Under the pieces are notes generated by a model. That model saw only the letters and a list, made by a program, of their open reading frames with translations. It was not told where the DNA came from and made no database searches. From Candidatus Sericytochromatia bacterium (GTDB lineage: Bacteria; Cyanobacteriota; Sericytochromatia; UBA7694; JACMQJ01): DNA of 64,000 nt. A program made the position numbers and the translations under genes. Each line of letters begins with the position of its first letter. The stretch's first letter is position 1. Below are positions 18,163 to 30,177 of the stretch, piece by piece. The stretch covers positions 1-64,000 of the forward strand of contig BPII01000012.1 in the NCBI GenBank assembly GCA_026004035.1. The letters are read 5' to 3'.

Positions 18163-19045
18163 TATTTATTAAGTATTTTATTTTTTAAAAAATATTCACC
18201 AGCTTTATATGAACTTCTTACTAAAGGACCAGAAGCAACATATAAAAATCCTAAACTTAAACCTAATTTCTCATAATACTTAAACTTTTCAGGTGTTATA
18301 TACTCAATAACCTGCAAATGTTTTTTTGTAGGTCTTAAATATTGTCCAAGTGTTAAAATATCAACTTCAGTATCTCTTAAATCTTTCATTGACTTTATTA
18401 CTTCTTCTTCTGTTTCACCTAAACCTAGCATAATAGATGATTTTGTAAAAATTTTATTATTTATATCTTTACTCTTTTTAAAACATTTAAGGATTGAATA
18501 TATGTTGCTCTTTTATCTCTAACTTTTGGAGTAAGTCTTTCTACTGTTTCTATATTGTGAGCTATAACATCAGGCTTTGCTTCAATTATTTTATCTATAC
18601 AAGAAGTATTACCTTTAAAATCAGGTATAAGAACTTCAACTATAACTTTAGAATCTCTCTTTTTTATTTCTTTTATAGTTTGTGCAAAATGAGATGCACC
18701 ACCATCAGGTAAATCATCTCTGTCTACAGATGTTAAAACTACATAATCTAAATGAAGTTTTTCAATTGATGATGATATTTTAATAGGTTCGTCTTTATCT
18801 AAAAAACCTTTTGGATTACCTGTCTTAACTGCACAGAATCTACAACCTCTTGTACAAGTATCTCCCATTAACATAAATGTAGCTGTTCCACCACCCCAAC
18901 ATTCATGAACATTAGGACAATGAGCTTCCTCACAAACAGTATACAGATTTAGCTCTCTTAATAAAGATTTAATTCTTTTATAATTTTCTCCTGCCGGTGG
19001 TCTTATTTTTAACCATTCAGGTTTTACTTTATATTCTGTATTCAT
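18162..19045 (-). CDS. lipA: lipoyl synthase, one frame break
   Basis: Radical-SAM enzyme that inserts sulfur into octanoyl groups to make lipoate for 2-oxoacid dehydrogenases. Auxiliary cluster cysteines Cys38, Cys43 and Cys49 ([12 protein letters not shown]) and radical-SAM cysteines Cys64, Cys68, Cys71 (CTRGCRFC) are intact. The frame is lost near 18470-18476, where one A is missing; adding it gives [20 protein letters not shown] running into [18 protein letters not shown], the normal continuation, and the end with [11 protein letters not shown]. This is one of only two deletions among the homopolymer errors here. Corrected length about 294 residues. truB follows with a TAATG overlap. Confidence 0.93.
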
Positions 19046-19091
19046 ATTACTTTAAATAACATACAATTTATAATTATAGCAAATATATTAA

Positions 19092-20926
<1,835 letters not shown>

Positions 20927-21146
20927 AAAACAATACCTAAAAAAATAAATAGAATTATATTATAAACATAAAACAATAATTTTTTAATAAATTTAGCTTT
21001 AATTTTTATATATTAAATATTTATTAAATATAAAAGAATATTATTAATAAATAATTAAAAAAAATAATAAATAAGTCAATATATAGTAAAAATTAAGATA
21101 AACTATTATAATTAAGGTTTTTATGTTTTGTATTTGAGAGGTTTAA

Positions 21147-21698
21147 TTGGCTCCTTCCAAAAAATTTGTATATTCTTTGCAAAAAATCCTTGATATGAGG
21201 ATTAGAAAAGAAGATCAATTAAAAGCTGAACTAGCAGCTTGTATTAGAACAAGAGACTTAGAAGTAGCAGCTCTTAATACACTTGTTGAAAAAAGAGCAA
21301 AAGCACAAAAAGCACTTGAAGGATACTTAGCAAGAGGTGAAGTTGCTGAAGTACAAAATACAAATGTATTCTTACAAAACATGGCTTCAAAAATTGATAA
21401 CCAAAATAGAGTAGTTGCTAAGTCAAATCAAAAAGTTGAAGAAGTTAGAAAGAAATTAACACAAGCAGCAAAAGAAAAAAAAATAATAGAAAAACATAAA
21501 GAGAAAAAATATGAGGAATGGAAAGAAGAGTTTAAAAAGTGGGAAGCAAAGCAAATGGATGAAATAGCAACTCAAATTGTTAGTAGAAAAATGAGAGCAA
21601 AAGAAGATTTGCTTGAAGAAGAGTTAAGATATCAACAAATGAAAGAAAAAAGACAATTGATGTTAGCTTTAGTAGCAAAGAAGAAGAAAAAAGGTTAG
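21147..21698 (+). CDS. fliJ: FliJ-like flagellar export protein
   Basis: 183 residues, almost entirely one long alpha-helical hairpin. Start KKFVYSLQKILDMRIRKEDQ is the usual FliJ opening (F-x-Y-x-LQ-x-L...), followed by heptad-rich coiled coil to the Lys-rich end. FliJ couples the export ATPase FliI to FlhA. It begins with TTG at 21147, supported by GAGAGG a few bases before; no in-frame ATG lies nearby upstream. fliK begins 4 bases after its stop. fliI, fliH and fliF are absent from the window, so the pair is either an isolated operon or an operon whose remaining genes lie elsewhere. Assignment rests on pattern and on the fliK neighbour. Confidence 0.75.
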   Translation: MAPSKKFVYSLQKILDMRIRKEDQLKAELAACIRTRDLEVAALNTLVEKRAKAQKALEGYLARGEVAEVQNTNVFLQNMASKIDNQNRVVAKSNQKVEEVRKKLTQAAKEKKIIEKHKEKKYEEWKEEFKKWEAKQMDEIATQIVSRKMRAKEDLLEEELRYQQMKEKRQLMLALVAKKKKKG

Positions 21699-21702
21699 AT
21701 AT

Positions 21703-24700
21703 ATGAATGTATCAATTATTAGTAGCTTATTAAGATCCTTTTCTAAAGTTAATAACAAAAACGATAATAAGTTTCTAAGCTTAGGCGATAATAATTTATT
21801 CAAAATAAACAATAAATTAGAAAATAAACTAGAATTTAAAGAAGCTTTGTTTGAAGATTTAAGAATAAAATTCAATATAAAAAAAGAAGATAATTCAAAT
21901 AATTTATTTATAAAAAATTTATATCATTTTGAATTTAAGATATTAAATAATAATGAAACTATCAATATAGGTTCTTCCTTTGTAAGATTTAATACTGATT
22001 ATAAAGAGAAAATTAAAATTGAAGTAGAAATTCAAAATAATCTTAATGACTTAAATAATTTTTTAAATGATATTTTTAATATTAAACCTCAAAGAATTAC
22101 AGAAATAAAATTTGATACTGTATCAAACCACTTGTCACAATCAATAGTTATGTTTAGTAATGTATTAAATAAAAGAATATCATATAATATAGAAGAAGAT
22201 TCTATTAAAAATAATTTAAGACTATATGATAATTTTGATTACAGTAAAAAAAATAGTTTTAAGCCTTTCAATAATAATAATATAATTATTTTAAAAATTA
22301 ACAACGACAATATTGAAAAATCAATTATTAATGAAAATAATAATCTAAATAAAAACAAAACAAATAATCAAGAAGAACTATTATTAAATCAATTAAATAT
22401 AAATATTGATAATAATATAGATGATACAAATATTGATAATAATATTAATCCTGAAGATAATAATATTAATCTTGAGAAAGAAACTAATAAATTAAAAAAT
22501 CAAAATAAGCAAGAAATAAAACAAGTTAAACAAGAAGTTAAAATTGATAATGAAATTAAATCTGAAAACAAAATTGAAAATAGATTTGATAAAGAAACTA
22601 ATAATTCAGAAAGTAATAATACAGAATTAAATAATATAGAATTAGAAATTAATAATATAAACTTTACAGAAGAAAATAGTTTAAATAGTTTAAAAAATAA
22701 TAATTTAAAAAATAATAAAAATAAATTAGAAATTAATAACTTAGAAATCAATAATTTAAATACTAAAAATATTAATAATAATGATAAAAATAATAAATTA
22801 TCTGAAAATAAAAATATTTTAAATATTTCAGATGAAAATGAGAATGATAATAATAATAACAATAATGAAAAAGGAACAAATAATAATTTGAATAATAAAT
22901 TCATTAATAACTTGAATAACTTAAATAATAATTTAAATAAAGATTTATTAGAAAACAAAACAAATAATCAAGAAGAACTATTATTAAATCAATTAAATAT
23001 AAATATTGATAATAATATAGATGATACAAATATTGATAATAATATTAATCCTGAAGATAATAATATTAATCTTGAGAAAGAAACTAATAAATCAAATAAT
23101 CAAAATAAACAAGAAATAAAACAAGTTAAACAAGAAGTTAAAATTGATAATGAAATTAAATCTGAAAACAAAATTGAAAATAGATTTGGTAAAGAAATTA
23201 ATAATTTAGAAAGTAATAATATAGAATTAAATAATATAGAATTAGAAATTAGTAATCTAAACTTTACAGAAGAAAATAGTTTAAATAGTTTAAAAAATAA
23301 TAATTTAAAAAATAATAAAAATAAATTAGAAATTAATAACTTAGAAATCAATAATTTAAATACTAAAAATATTAATAATAATGATAAAAATAATAAATTA
23401 TCTGAAAATAAAAATATTTTAAATATTTCAGATGAAAATGAGAATGATAATAATAATAACAATAATGAAAAAGGAACAAATAATAATTTGAATAATAAAT
23501 TCATTAATAACTTGAATAACTTAAATAATAATTTAAATAAAGATTTATTAGAAAACAAAACAAATAATCAAGAAGAACTATTATTAAATCAATTAAATAT
23601 AAATATTGATAATAATATAGATGATACAAATATTGATAATAATATTAATCCTGAAGATAATAATATTAATCTTGAGAAAGAAACTAATAAATCAAATAAT
23701 CAAAATAAACAAGAAATAAAACAAGTTAAACAAGAAGTTAAAATTGATAATGAAATTAAATCTGAAAACAAAATTGAAAATAGATTTGGTAAAGAAATTA
23801 ATAATTTAGAAAGTAATAATATAGAATTAAATAATATAGAATTAGAAATTAGTAATCTAAACTTTACAGAAGAAAATAGTTTAAATAGTTTAAAAAATAA
23901 TAATTTAAAAAATAATAAAAATAAATTAGAAATTAATAACTTAGAAATTAATAATTTAAATACTAAAAATATTAATAATAATGATAAAAATAATAAATTA
24001 TCTGAAAATAGAAATATTTTAAATATTTCAAATGAAAATGAAAATGATAATAATAATAACAATAATAGTAATGAAAAAGAAACAAATAATAATTTGAATA
24101 ATAAATTCATTAATAACTTGAATAACTTAAATAATAATTTAGATAAAGATTTATCAGAAAATAAAACAAATAATCAAGAAGAACTATTATTAAATCAATT
24201 AAATATAGATATTGATAATAATATAAATGATATAAATATTGATAATATTAATCCTGAAGATAATAATATTAATCTTGAGAAAGAAACTAATAAATCAAAT
24301 AATCAAAATAAACAAGAAATAAAACAAGTTAAACAAGAAGTTAAAATTGATAATGAAATTAAATCTGAAAACAAAATTGAAAATAGATTTGGTAAAGAAA
24401 TTAATAATTTAGAAAGTAATAATATAGAATTAAATAATATAGAATTAGAAATTAGTAATCTAAACTTTACAGAAGAAAATAGTTTAAATAGTTTAAAAAA
24501 TAATAATTTAAAAAATAATAAAAATAAATTAGAAATTAATAACTTAGAAATTAATAATTTAAATACTAAAAATATTAATAATAATGATAAAAATAATAAA
24601 TTATCTGAAAATAGAAATATTTTAAATATTTCAAATGAAAATGAAAATGATAATAATAATAATAACAATAATAGTAATGAAAAAGAAACAAATAATAATT

Positions 24701-27075
24701 TGAATAATAAATTCATTAATAACTTGAATAACTTAAATAATAATTTAGATAAAGATTTATCAGAAAATAAAACAAATAATCAAGAAGAACTATTATTAAA
24801 TCAATTAAATATAGATATTGATAATAATATAAATGATATAAATATTGATAATATTAATCCTGAAGATAATAATATTAATCTTGAGAAAGAAACTAATAAA
24901 TTAAATAATCAAAATAAGCAAGAAATAAAACAAGTTAAACAAGAAGTTAAAATTGATAATGAAATTAAATCTGAAAACAAAATTGAAAATAGATTTGGTA
25001 AAGAAATTAATAATGAATATGAATTTAATAATAATAAATTTGATGATACTAAAGTTAAAAATAAAGTTAATACTAAAGATAATAAAACTAATATACTAGA
25101 ATTTAATAATTCAGAAAGTAATAATATAGAATTAAATAATATAGAATTAGAAATTAGTAATCTAAACTTTACAGAAGAAAATAGTTTAAATAGTTTAAAA
25201 AATAATAATTTAAAAAATAATAAAAATAAATTAGAAATTAATAACTTAGAAATTAATAATTTAAATACTAAAAATATTAATAATAACGATAAAAATAATA
25301 AATTATCTGAAAATAGAAATATTTTAAATATTTCAAATGAAAATGAAAATGATAATAATAATAATAACAATAATAGTAATGAAAAAGAAACAAATAATAA
25401 TTTGAATAATAAATTCATTAATAACTTGAATAACTTAAATAATAATTTAGATAAAGATTTATCAGAAAATAAAACAAATAATCAAGAAGAACTATTATTA
25501 AATCAATTAAATATAGATATTGATAATAATATAAATGATATAAATATTGATAATATTAATCCTGAAGATAATAATATTAATCTTGAGAAAGAAACTAATA
25601 AATCAAATAATCAAAATAAACAAGAAATAAAACAAGTTAAACAAGAAGTTAAAATTGATAATGAAATTAAATCTGAAAACAAAATTGAAAATAGATTTGA
25701 TAAAGAAATTAATAATTCAGAAAGTAATAATACAGAATTAAATAATATAGAATTAGAAATTAATAATATAAACTTTACAGAAGAAAATAGTTTAAATAGT
25801 TTAAAAAATAATAATTTAAAAAATAATAAAAATAAATTAGAAATTAATAACTTAGAAATTAATAATTTAAATACTAAAAATATTAATAATAATGATAAAA
25901 ATAATAAATTATCTGAAAATAGAAATATTTTAAATATTTCAAATGAAAATGAGAATGATAACAATAATAAGCATATTTTAAATATAATAAATCATATTTA
26001 TAAGAGTAATATAATAATTAATTTTAAGATAGAAAATGACATAAAAAATGTTGATAATAAGACAAAGTTTAATGTTATAAATCATTTTAAACCAGTGCTA
26101 TTAGAAAATAAAAATAGTTATTTTAAATCAAGTAGTCTTGTAGATAGATTAAATAAAGTAACTGATTTATTTATAAGCAATAAAAAAGTAGATTTTATAT
26201 ATTCTAAAAATATCTTTTTACAAGATATTAAAAATAATAAAAAAATAGATAAAGAAAATACTTCAAAAATAACTAGTAAATTTATTACTATAAATTTATC
26301 TTCAAATGTTAGTAACAATTTTTTAAAAAATAATTCTATGAAAAATAATAATTATAATCAAAGAAACTATTTTTTAGATAAGAATGATTTAGAAATTAAT
26401 TCTAAATCAAGTAATAATAATGATTTAATTAATTTGATAAATAATAATCAAAAGAACAAATTCAATTTTCATATTAAAAATAATAATGAATTAAATTATA
26501 AAGAAATAAATAGCATAAAAGAAAACAAAGAAATAGAAGAAAATAATTTGATTAAAGAAAAAAGTATTAAAGATGAAAAGAATACTAGCAATATTTACTC
26601 ATTTATTAGTTCATCTTCTATTATTAAATATATAAATGAAGGAATACCTATACATTTCTCAGAAATAACAGAAGTTGTTCAAGAAATATCTAAAAATATA
26701 AAAAATAATACAATTATAAATATAAACATGACATTAAAACCTTTTAATCTTGGTGATGTAAATGTAAGTTTTTCATTAACTGAAGGAAATAGAATGAGTA
26801 TAGTATTTGAAACATCCACACTAGCAGCTCAAAAGGCTATAGAATCTTATTTTAATATTTTTAAATCTATTGTAAAAGATAATTCTTTAGTATTAAATGA
26901 GTTATCTATTTCATATTCACAAGATTTTAAACCAATAGTTAATAAAGAAAAATCAAGCAACTTTAAAAATGATTCATTTTTCTCTGATACATCTTCTAGT
27001 AAATCTTCATTTAAAACTAGAAAGAAAAAGAAATACGATAATTCAGAAGATGAAATAAAAGTTGATATATCTTAA
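21703..27075 (+). CDS. fliK: giant FliK-like flagellar hook-length control protein with tandem Asn-rich repeats
   Basis: 1790 residues in one uninterrupted frame. Residues 1-217 are unique (secreted FliK-type N-terminus, Asn-rich). Residues ~218-1421 are six tandem ~200-residue repeats (see the repeat entry). Residues ~1670-1745 hold the FliK C-terminal (Flg_hook) domain: NMTLKPFNLGDVNVSFSL, EGNRMSIVFETSTLAAQKAI and LVLNELSISY. The basic C-terminus (TRKKKKYDN) closes it. In Salmonella, FliK (405 residues) is exported during hook growth, and its C-terminal domain makes FlhB switch to filament substrates; hook length tracks FliK length. This protein is more than four times longer. Starts 4 bases after fliJ. 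Confidence 0.82.
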   Translation: MNVSIISSLLRSFSKVNNKNDNKFLSLGDNNLFKINNKLENKLEFKEALFEDLRIKFNIKKEDNSNNLFIKNLYHFEFKILNNNETINIGSSFVRFNTDYKEKIKIEVEIQNNLNDLNNFLNDIFNIKPQRITEIKFDTVSNHLSQSIVMFSNVLNKRISYNIEEDSIKNNLRLYDNFDYSKKNSFKPFNNNNIIILKINNDNIEKSIINENNNLNKNKTNNQEELLLNQLNINIDNNIDDTNIDNNINPEDNNINLEKETNKLKNQNKQEIKQVKQEVKIDNEIKSENKIENRFDKETNNSESNNTELNNIELEINNINFTEENSLNSLKNNNLKNNKNKLEINNLEINNLNTKNINNNDKNNKLSENKNILNISDENENDNNNNNNEKGTNNNLNNKFINNLNNLNNNLNKDLLENKTNNQEELLLNQLNINIDNNIDDTNIDNNINPEDNNINLEKETNKSNNQNKQEIKQVKQEVKIDNEIKSENKIENRFGKEINNLESNNIELNNIELEISNLNFTEENSLNSLKNNNLKNNKNKLEINNLEINNLNTKNINNNDKNNKLSENKNILNISDENENDNNNNNNEKGTNNNLNNKFINNLNNLNNNLNKDLLENKTNNQEELLLNQLNINIDNNIDDTNIDNNINPEDNNINLEKETNKSNNQNKQEIKQVKQEVKIDNEIKSENKIENRFGKEINNLESNNIELNNIELEISNLNFTEENSLNSLKNNNLKNNKNKLEINNLEINNLNTKNINNNDKNNKLSENRNILNISNENENDNNNNNNSNEKETNNNLNNKFINNLNNLNNNLDKDLSENKTNNQEELLLNQLNIDIDNNINDINIDNINPEDNNINLEKETNKSNNQNKQEIKQVKQEVKIDNEIKSENKIENRFGKEINNLESNNIELNNIELEISNLNFTEENSLNSLKNNNLKNNKNKLEINNLEINNLNTKNINNNDKNNKLSENRNILNISNENENDNNNNNNNSNEKETNNNLNNKFINNLNNLNNNLDKDLSENKTNNQEELLLNQLNIDIDNNINDINIDNINPEDNNINLEKETNKLNNQNKQEIKQVKQEVKIDNEIKSENKIENRFGKEINNEYEFNNNKFDDTKVKNKVNTKDNKTNILEFNNSESNNIELNNIELEISNLNFTEENSLNSLKNNNLKNNKNKLEINNLEINNLNTKNINNNDKNNKLSENRNILNISNENENDNNNNNNNSNEKETNNNLNNKFINNLNNLNNNLDKDLSENKTNNQEELLLNQLNIDIDNNINDINIDNINPEDNNINLEKETNKSNNQNKQEIKQVKQEVKIDNEIKSENKIENRFDKEINNSESNNTELNNIELEINNINFTEENSLNSLKNNNLKNNKNKLEINNLEINNLNTKNINNNDKNNKLSENRNILNISNENENDNNNKHILNIINHIYKSNIIINFKIENDIKNVDNKTKFNVINHFKPVLLENKNSYFKSSSLVDRLNKVTDLFISNKKVDFIYSKNIFLQDIKNNKKIDKENTSKITSKFITINLSSNVSNNFLKNNSMKNNNYNQRNYFLDKNDLEINSKSSNNNDLINLINNNQKNKFNFHIKNNNELNYKEINSIKENKEIEENNLIKEKSIKDEKNTSNIYSFISSSSIIKYINEGIPIHFSEITEVVQEISKNIKNNTIININMTLKPFNLGDVNVSFSLTEGNRMSIVFETSTLAAQKAIESYFNIFKSIVKDNSLVLNELSISYSQDFKPIVNKEKSSNFKNDSFFSDTSSSKSSFKTRKKKKYDNSEDEIKVDIS
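22354..25968 (+). repeat. six tandem ~600-bp coding repeats in fliK
   Basis: Unit starts (at the codons for NKTNNQEELLLNQLNI): 22354, 22954, 23554, 24160, 24766 and 25468, giving periods of 600, 600, 606, 606 and 702 bases; the last unit is shorter. The fifth is longer because of a 96-bp insertion near 25010-25110 (coding EYEFNNNKFDDTKVKNK). Each unit encodes DNNINPEDNNINLEKE, KQEIKQVKQEVKIDNEIK, NNLEINNLNTKNI and a run of Asn. Units 2 and 3 are identical over roughly their first 385 bases, while units 4-6 share their own changes (for example Ile-Asp for Ile-Asn), so the array has grown by several recent duplications. Length changes are multiples of three. Confidence 0.95.
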
Positions 27076-27083
27076 AAGATACC

Positions 27084-28673
27084 TTATTTTGGTACTTCTG
27101 ATAATTTAAAGTCAGATTTTTTTTCAAGAAAATTATCTAATGACCATTTGCTTGGAAATAATATAACAAATCTTCCTTTTCTATCCTTTCCTAAAGCTGC
27201 TCCAATAGGTAAGCTTTTTTGGTTTAACTTTTCTTCCTTAACGTCATTAATAATCCATCTTAATAAACTCCAATTTGTAGGTGTCAAAGTAGACTCTGAG
27301 TTATATTCGTTTTTTAATCTATACTGAAATACTTCAAATTGAAGTTGTCCAACAGCACCAAGTAAAGTATTGCCTTCATAATTAAACATTAATTCAAATG
27401 CTTGAACAACACCTTCTTGTAGTAGTTGTTCTATACCATCTTTAAATGGCTTATAATTTGATGGATTAGGGTTACTAACTATAAAAAATATTTCAGGTGC
27501 AAATTGTGGAATTTCGTTATATATAATTTCATTGTCTTCTGTTAGTGTATCACCTATACTAAGATTACCATTACTTATCAATCCAACAATATCTCCTGGG
27601 TAAGCTTCTTCTAGTGTTTCTCTTTGTTGTCCTAAAACAGAGTGAGCACTAGATAACCTTATTTTTTTACCACTACCAAAATGATTAACTATCATATTTC
27701 TTGTAAATTTACCTGAACAAACTCTTAAAAATGCTATTCTATCTCTATGTTTTGGATCCATATTTGCTTGTATTTTAAATATAAAACCAGAAAATTTTTC
27801 ATAATCAGGATTTATCAATTTACCTTTTTCAGTATAATGAGGTCCTGGTGGTAATGAATATTTTAGAAAATAATCAAGTAACAACTGAACTCCAAAATTA
27901 TTATATGCACTACCAAAGAAAACAGGTGTTATTTTACCTTTTTCTACTTCTGCTATATTAAAATTTTCACCTGCTATATCAAGTATTTGTAGTTCTTCTA
28001 ATATGATTGGATATAAATTTTCTCCTAAAATATTTTTTACAAACTCATCTTCAATACTATGAATTGATACAGGAGCTTTATAAATACCACCAGAAACTTT
28101 TTCAAATAGATATACTTGTTTTGATAATCTATCATAAATACCTCTAAAATCTGTTCCTGAACCCAATGCCCAATTTACACAAAATGTTCCTATACCTAAA
28201 ACTTTTTCTATTTCATCAAGTAACGATAATGGCTCTTTAATTGGTCTATCCAGTTTATTAATAAAAGTAAAAATTGGAATATTTCTTTGACTACAAACTT
28301 GAAATAATTTTTTTGTTTGAGCTTCTATACCTTTAGCACCATCTATTACCATTATTACAGCATCAACAGCAGTTAGTATTCTATAAGTATCTTCAGAGAA
28401 ATCTTCATGTCCTGGTGTATCTAAAAGATTTATATTATAACCGTTATACTGAAATTGTAAGACTGTAGATGTAATAGATATTCCTCTTTTTCTTTCCAGC
28501 TCCATCCAATCAGAAGTTGATTTTCTCTGGTTTTTTCTTGCTGTAACTGAACCTGCTTCATGTATTGCTCCACCATATAGTAATAGTTTTTCTGTTAATG
28601 TTGTTTTACCTGCATCAGGGTGAGATATAATAGCAAAAGTTCTTCTTTTATTGATTTCTTCAATTAAGCTCAT
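27084..28673 (-). CDS. prfC: peptide chain release factor 3
   Basis: 529 residues, GTPase that recycles RF1/RF2 from ribosomes after termination. G1 SHPDAGKTTL, switch region ERKRGISITST, G3 DTPGHEDFSEDTYR and G4 NKLDRPIKEPL are all present; ALGSGTDFRGIYDR and GAVGQLQFEVFQYRLKNEY are RF3 rather than EF-G signatures. Converges on fliK with an 8-base gap and no clear terminator between them. pepP lies just upstream on the same strand with 10 bases between, so the two may be co-transcribed. Confidence 0.95.
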   Translation of the reverse strand: MSLIEEINKRRTFAIISHPDAGKTTLTEKLLLYGGAIHEAGSVTARKNQRKSTSDWMELERKRGISITSTVLQFQYNGYNINLLDTPGHEDFSEDTYRILTAVDAVIMVIDGAKGIEAQTKKLFQVCSQRNIPIFTFINKLDRPIKEPLSLLDEIEKVLGIGTFCVNWALGSGTDFRGIYDRLSKQVYLFEKVSGGIYKAPVSIHSIEDEFVKNILGENLYPIILEELQILDIAGENFNIAEVEKGKITPVFFGSAYNNFGVQLLLDYFLKYSLPPGPHYTEKGKLINPDYEKFSGFIFKIQANMDPKHRDRIAFLRVCSGKFTRNMIVNHFGSGKKIRLSSAHSVLGQQRETLEEAYPGDIVGLISNGNLSIGDTLTEDNEIIYNEIPQFAPEIFFIVSNPNPSNYKPFKDGIEQLLQEGVVQAFELMFNYEGNTLLGAVGQLQFEVFQYRLKNEYNSESTLTPTNWSLLRWIINDVKEEKLNQKSLPIGAALGKDRKGRFVILFPSKWSLDNFLEKKSDFKLSEVPK

Positions 28674-28682
28674 TGAATACCT

Positions 28683-29972
28683 CTAGTTAGACATTAAATC
28701 TTCTATTTCATCAATAAATTTTGGTACTCTTTCTGAAAGATTTTCATTACCATTTTCAGTTATTAAAATATCATCTTCTATTCTTATTCCAATACCTATA
28801 AATTCTTTTGGTAAATCAGTAATATTTTCTTGAATGTAAATTCCTGGTTCTATTGTTAAAATCATTCCTTTTTGTAACTCTCTTGATTTACCATTAATAT
28901 AATAAAGCCCTCTGTCATGAACATCCATACCTAGCCAATGACTTGTCCTATGCATATAAAATTTTTTGTAATGTTCTTTTTCTATTACCTCATCTAAACT
29001 ACCTTTTAACAATCCTATTTCAATCATACCTTCAGATAATATTTTTACAGCTAAGTCATGTATATCATGAAATTTGATACCAGGCTTAGCTATTTTAATA
29101 GCTTCTAATTGTGCTTTTAAAACAACTTCATAGACAGCTTTTTGTGCTGGTGTAAATTTTCCATTGATTGGAAAAGTCCTTGTAATGTCTGATGCATAAT
29201 AGTTGTATTCAGCTCCAGCATCTATTAATAATAAATCTCCATTTCTCATTAAAGAATTATTTTCATTGTAATGAAGTATAGTGGAATTAATACCACTTCC
29301 TATTATTGGGTTATAAGATGAGCATGCACCGTATTTCTTAAAAACATTTTCTATTATAGCTTCAACTTCATATTCATACATGTTTGGCTTAACATTTTTC
29401 ATTGCTTGTATATGAGCTTCTTGTGCTATAAAATTAGATTTTTTCATTAGTTCTATTTCATCGTTACTTTTTATAAGTCTCATTTCATGTAATATAGTTC
29501 CTATATCTATAATTGTTGAAGGTGCAAAATCACCATTTCTAACTCTTCCTCTTAAATTAGAAATAGCATCAATTACAATTTTGTCTATATCAGGATATAT
29601 TCCAAATGTATAATATAATTTATCTTTATTTTTTAAATAATCTAATATTTTTTTAGGAAAGTCATTTATATCATATGCAATATCTGCTTTATAGTCATTA
29701 ATAGCGCCTTCTATTCCTGCTCTTCTACCATCCCATGTTTCTTTTTCTGGATCTCTTGGTCTTACAAATAAAATATACTTGTATTTATCATTTTCAGGAA
29801 TAAATAAAGCTATTGAATTAGGTTCATTAAATCCTGTAAGATAATAAAAATCACTGTCAGACCTATATCTATAATTTGTATCATGACTTCTTATTACTTC
29901 ATTAGGATTTCTTAAAATAGCTATACCACCATTCATTTTTTCTAAAAAAATTTTTCTTCTTTCTTCAAACAT
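28683..29972 (-). CDS. pepP: Xaa-Pro aminopeptidase (M24B)
   Basis: 429 residues. Start at the ATG 29970-29972, because GGGAG lies six bases before it; an in-frame TTG just upstream would place that site within the gene. Has the N-terminal AMP_N domain (RSDSDFYYLTGFNEPNSIAL) and the pita-bread fold with dinuclear metal ligands: Asp and Asp in IDAGAEYNYYASDITRTFP, His in HRTSHWLGMDVHD, Glu in TIEPGIYI and Glu in GIRIEDDIL. Removes N-terminal residues ahead of proline in the cytoplasm. prfC follows 10 bases after its stop. Confidence 0.93.
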   Translation of the reverse strand: MFEERRKIFLEKMNGGIAILRNPNEVIRSHDTNYRYRSDSDFYYLTGFNEPNSIALFIPENDKYKYILFVRPRDPEKETWDGRRAGIEGAINDYKADIAYDINDFPKKILDYLKNKDKLYYTFGIYPDIDKIVIDAISNLRGRVRNGDFAPSTIIDIGTILHEMRLIKSNDEIELMKKSNFIAQEAHIQAMKNVKPNMYEYEVEAIIENVFKKYGACSSYNPIIGSGINSTILHYNENNSLMRNGDLLLIDAGAEYNYYASDITRTFPINGKFTPAQKAVYEVVLKAQLEAIKIAKPGIKFHDIHDLAVKILSEGMIEIGLLKGSLDEVIEKEHYKKFYMHRTSHWLGMDVHDRGLYYINGKSRELQKGMILTIEPGIYIQENITDLPKEFIGIGIRIEDDILITENGNENLSERVPKFIDEIEDLMSN

Positions 29973-30177
29973 ATTTACTCCCAAAAAACTTATAAGATAA
30001 ATAAAAGTTTATATTCCTAAAAAAAATATTCTTGATTTTCTTAAAATATATTAACTCAAGCAAAAGAATAAATCTAACGCATAATTTTAATATAAGATTA
30101 TTTTTTTTATAATTTTAGTTTAAAATAAGAAAAAAAACTTTGTTTTTTACTATAATCTTCTCAAAGAGGTATATAAA

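Noticed and set aside
20927..21146. glmS ribozyme in front of glmS
   Set aside because: The 220 bases are almost all A and T with no candidate core or cleavage site.
22500..25964. Five to six Leu/Ser-rich antisense frames of about 120-170 residues within fliK
   Set aside because: They are complements of the Asn-rich repeat (AAT/AAC reads as leucine- and isoleucine-rich), repeat with the same period and lack any RBS or motif.
22354..25968. CRISPR array
   Set aside because: The repeats are ~600 bp, coding and contiguous, with no spacers and no cas genes nearby.
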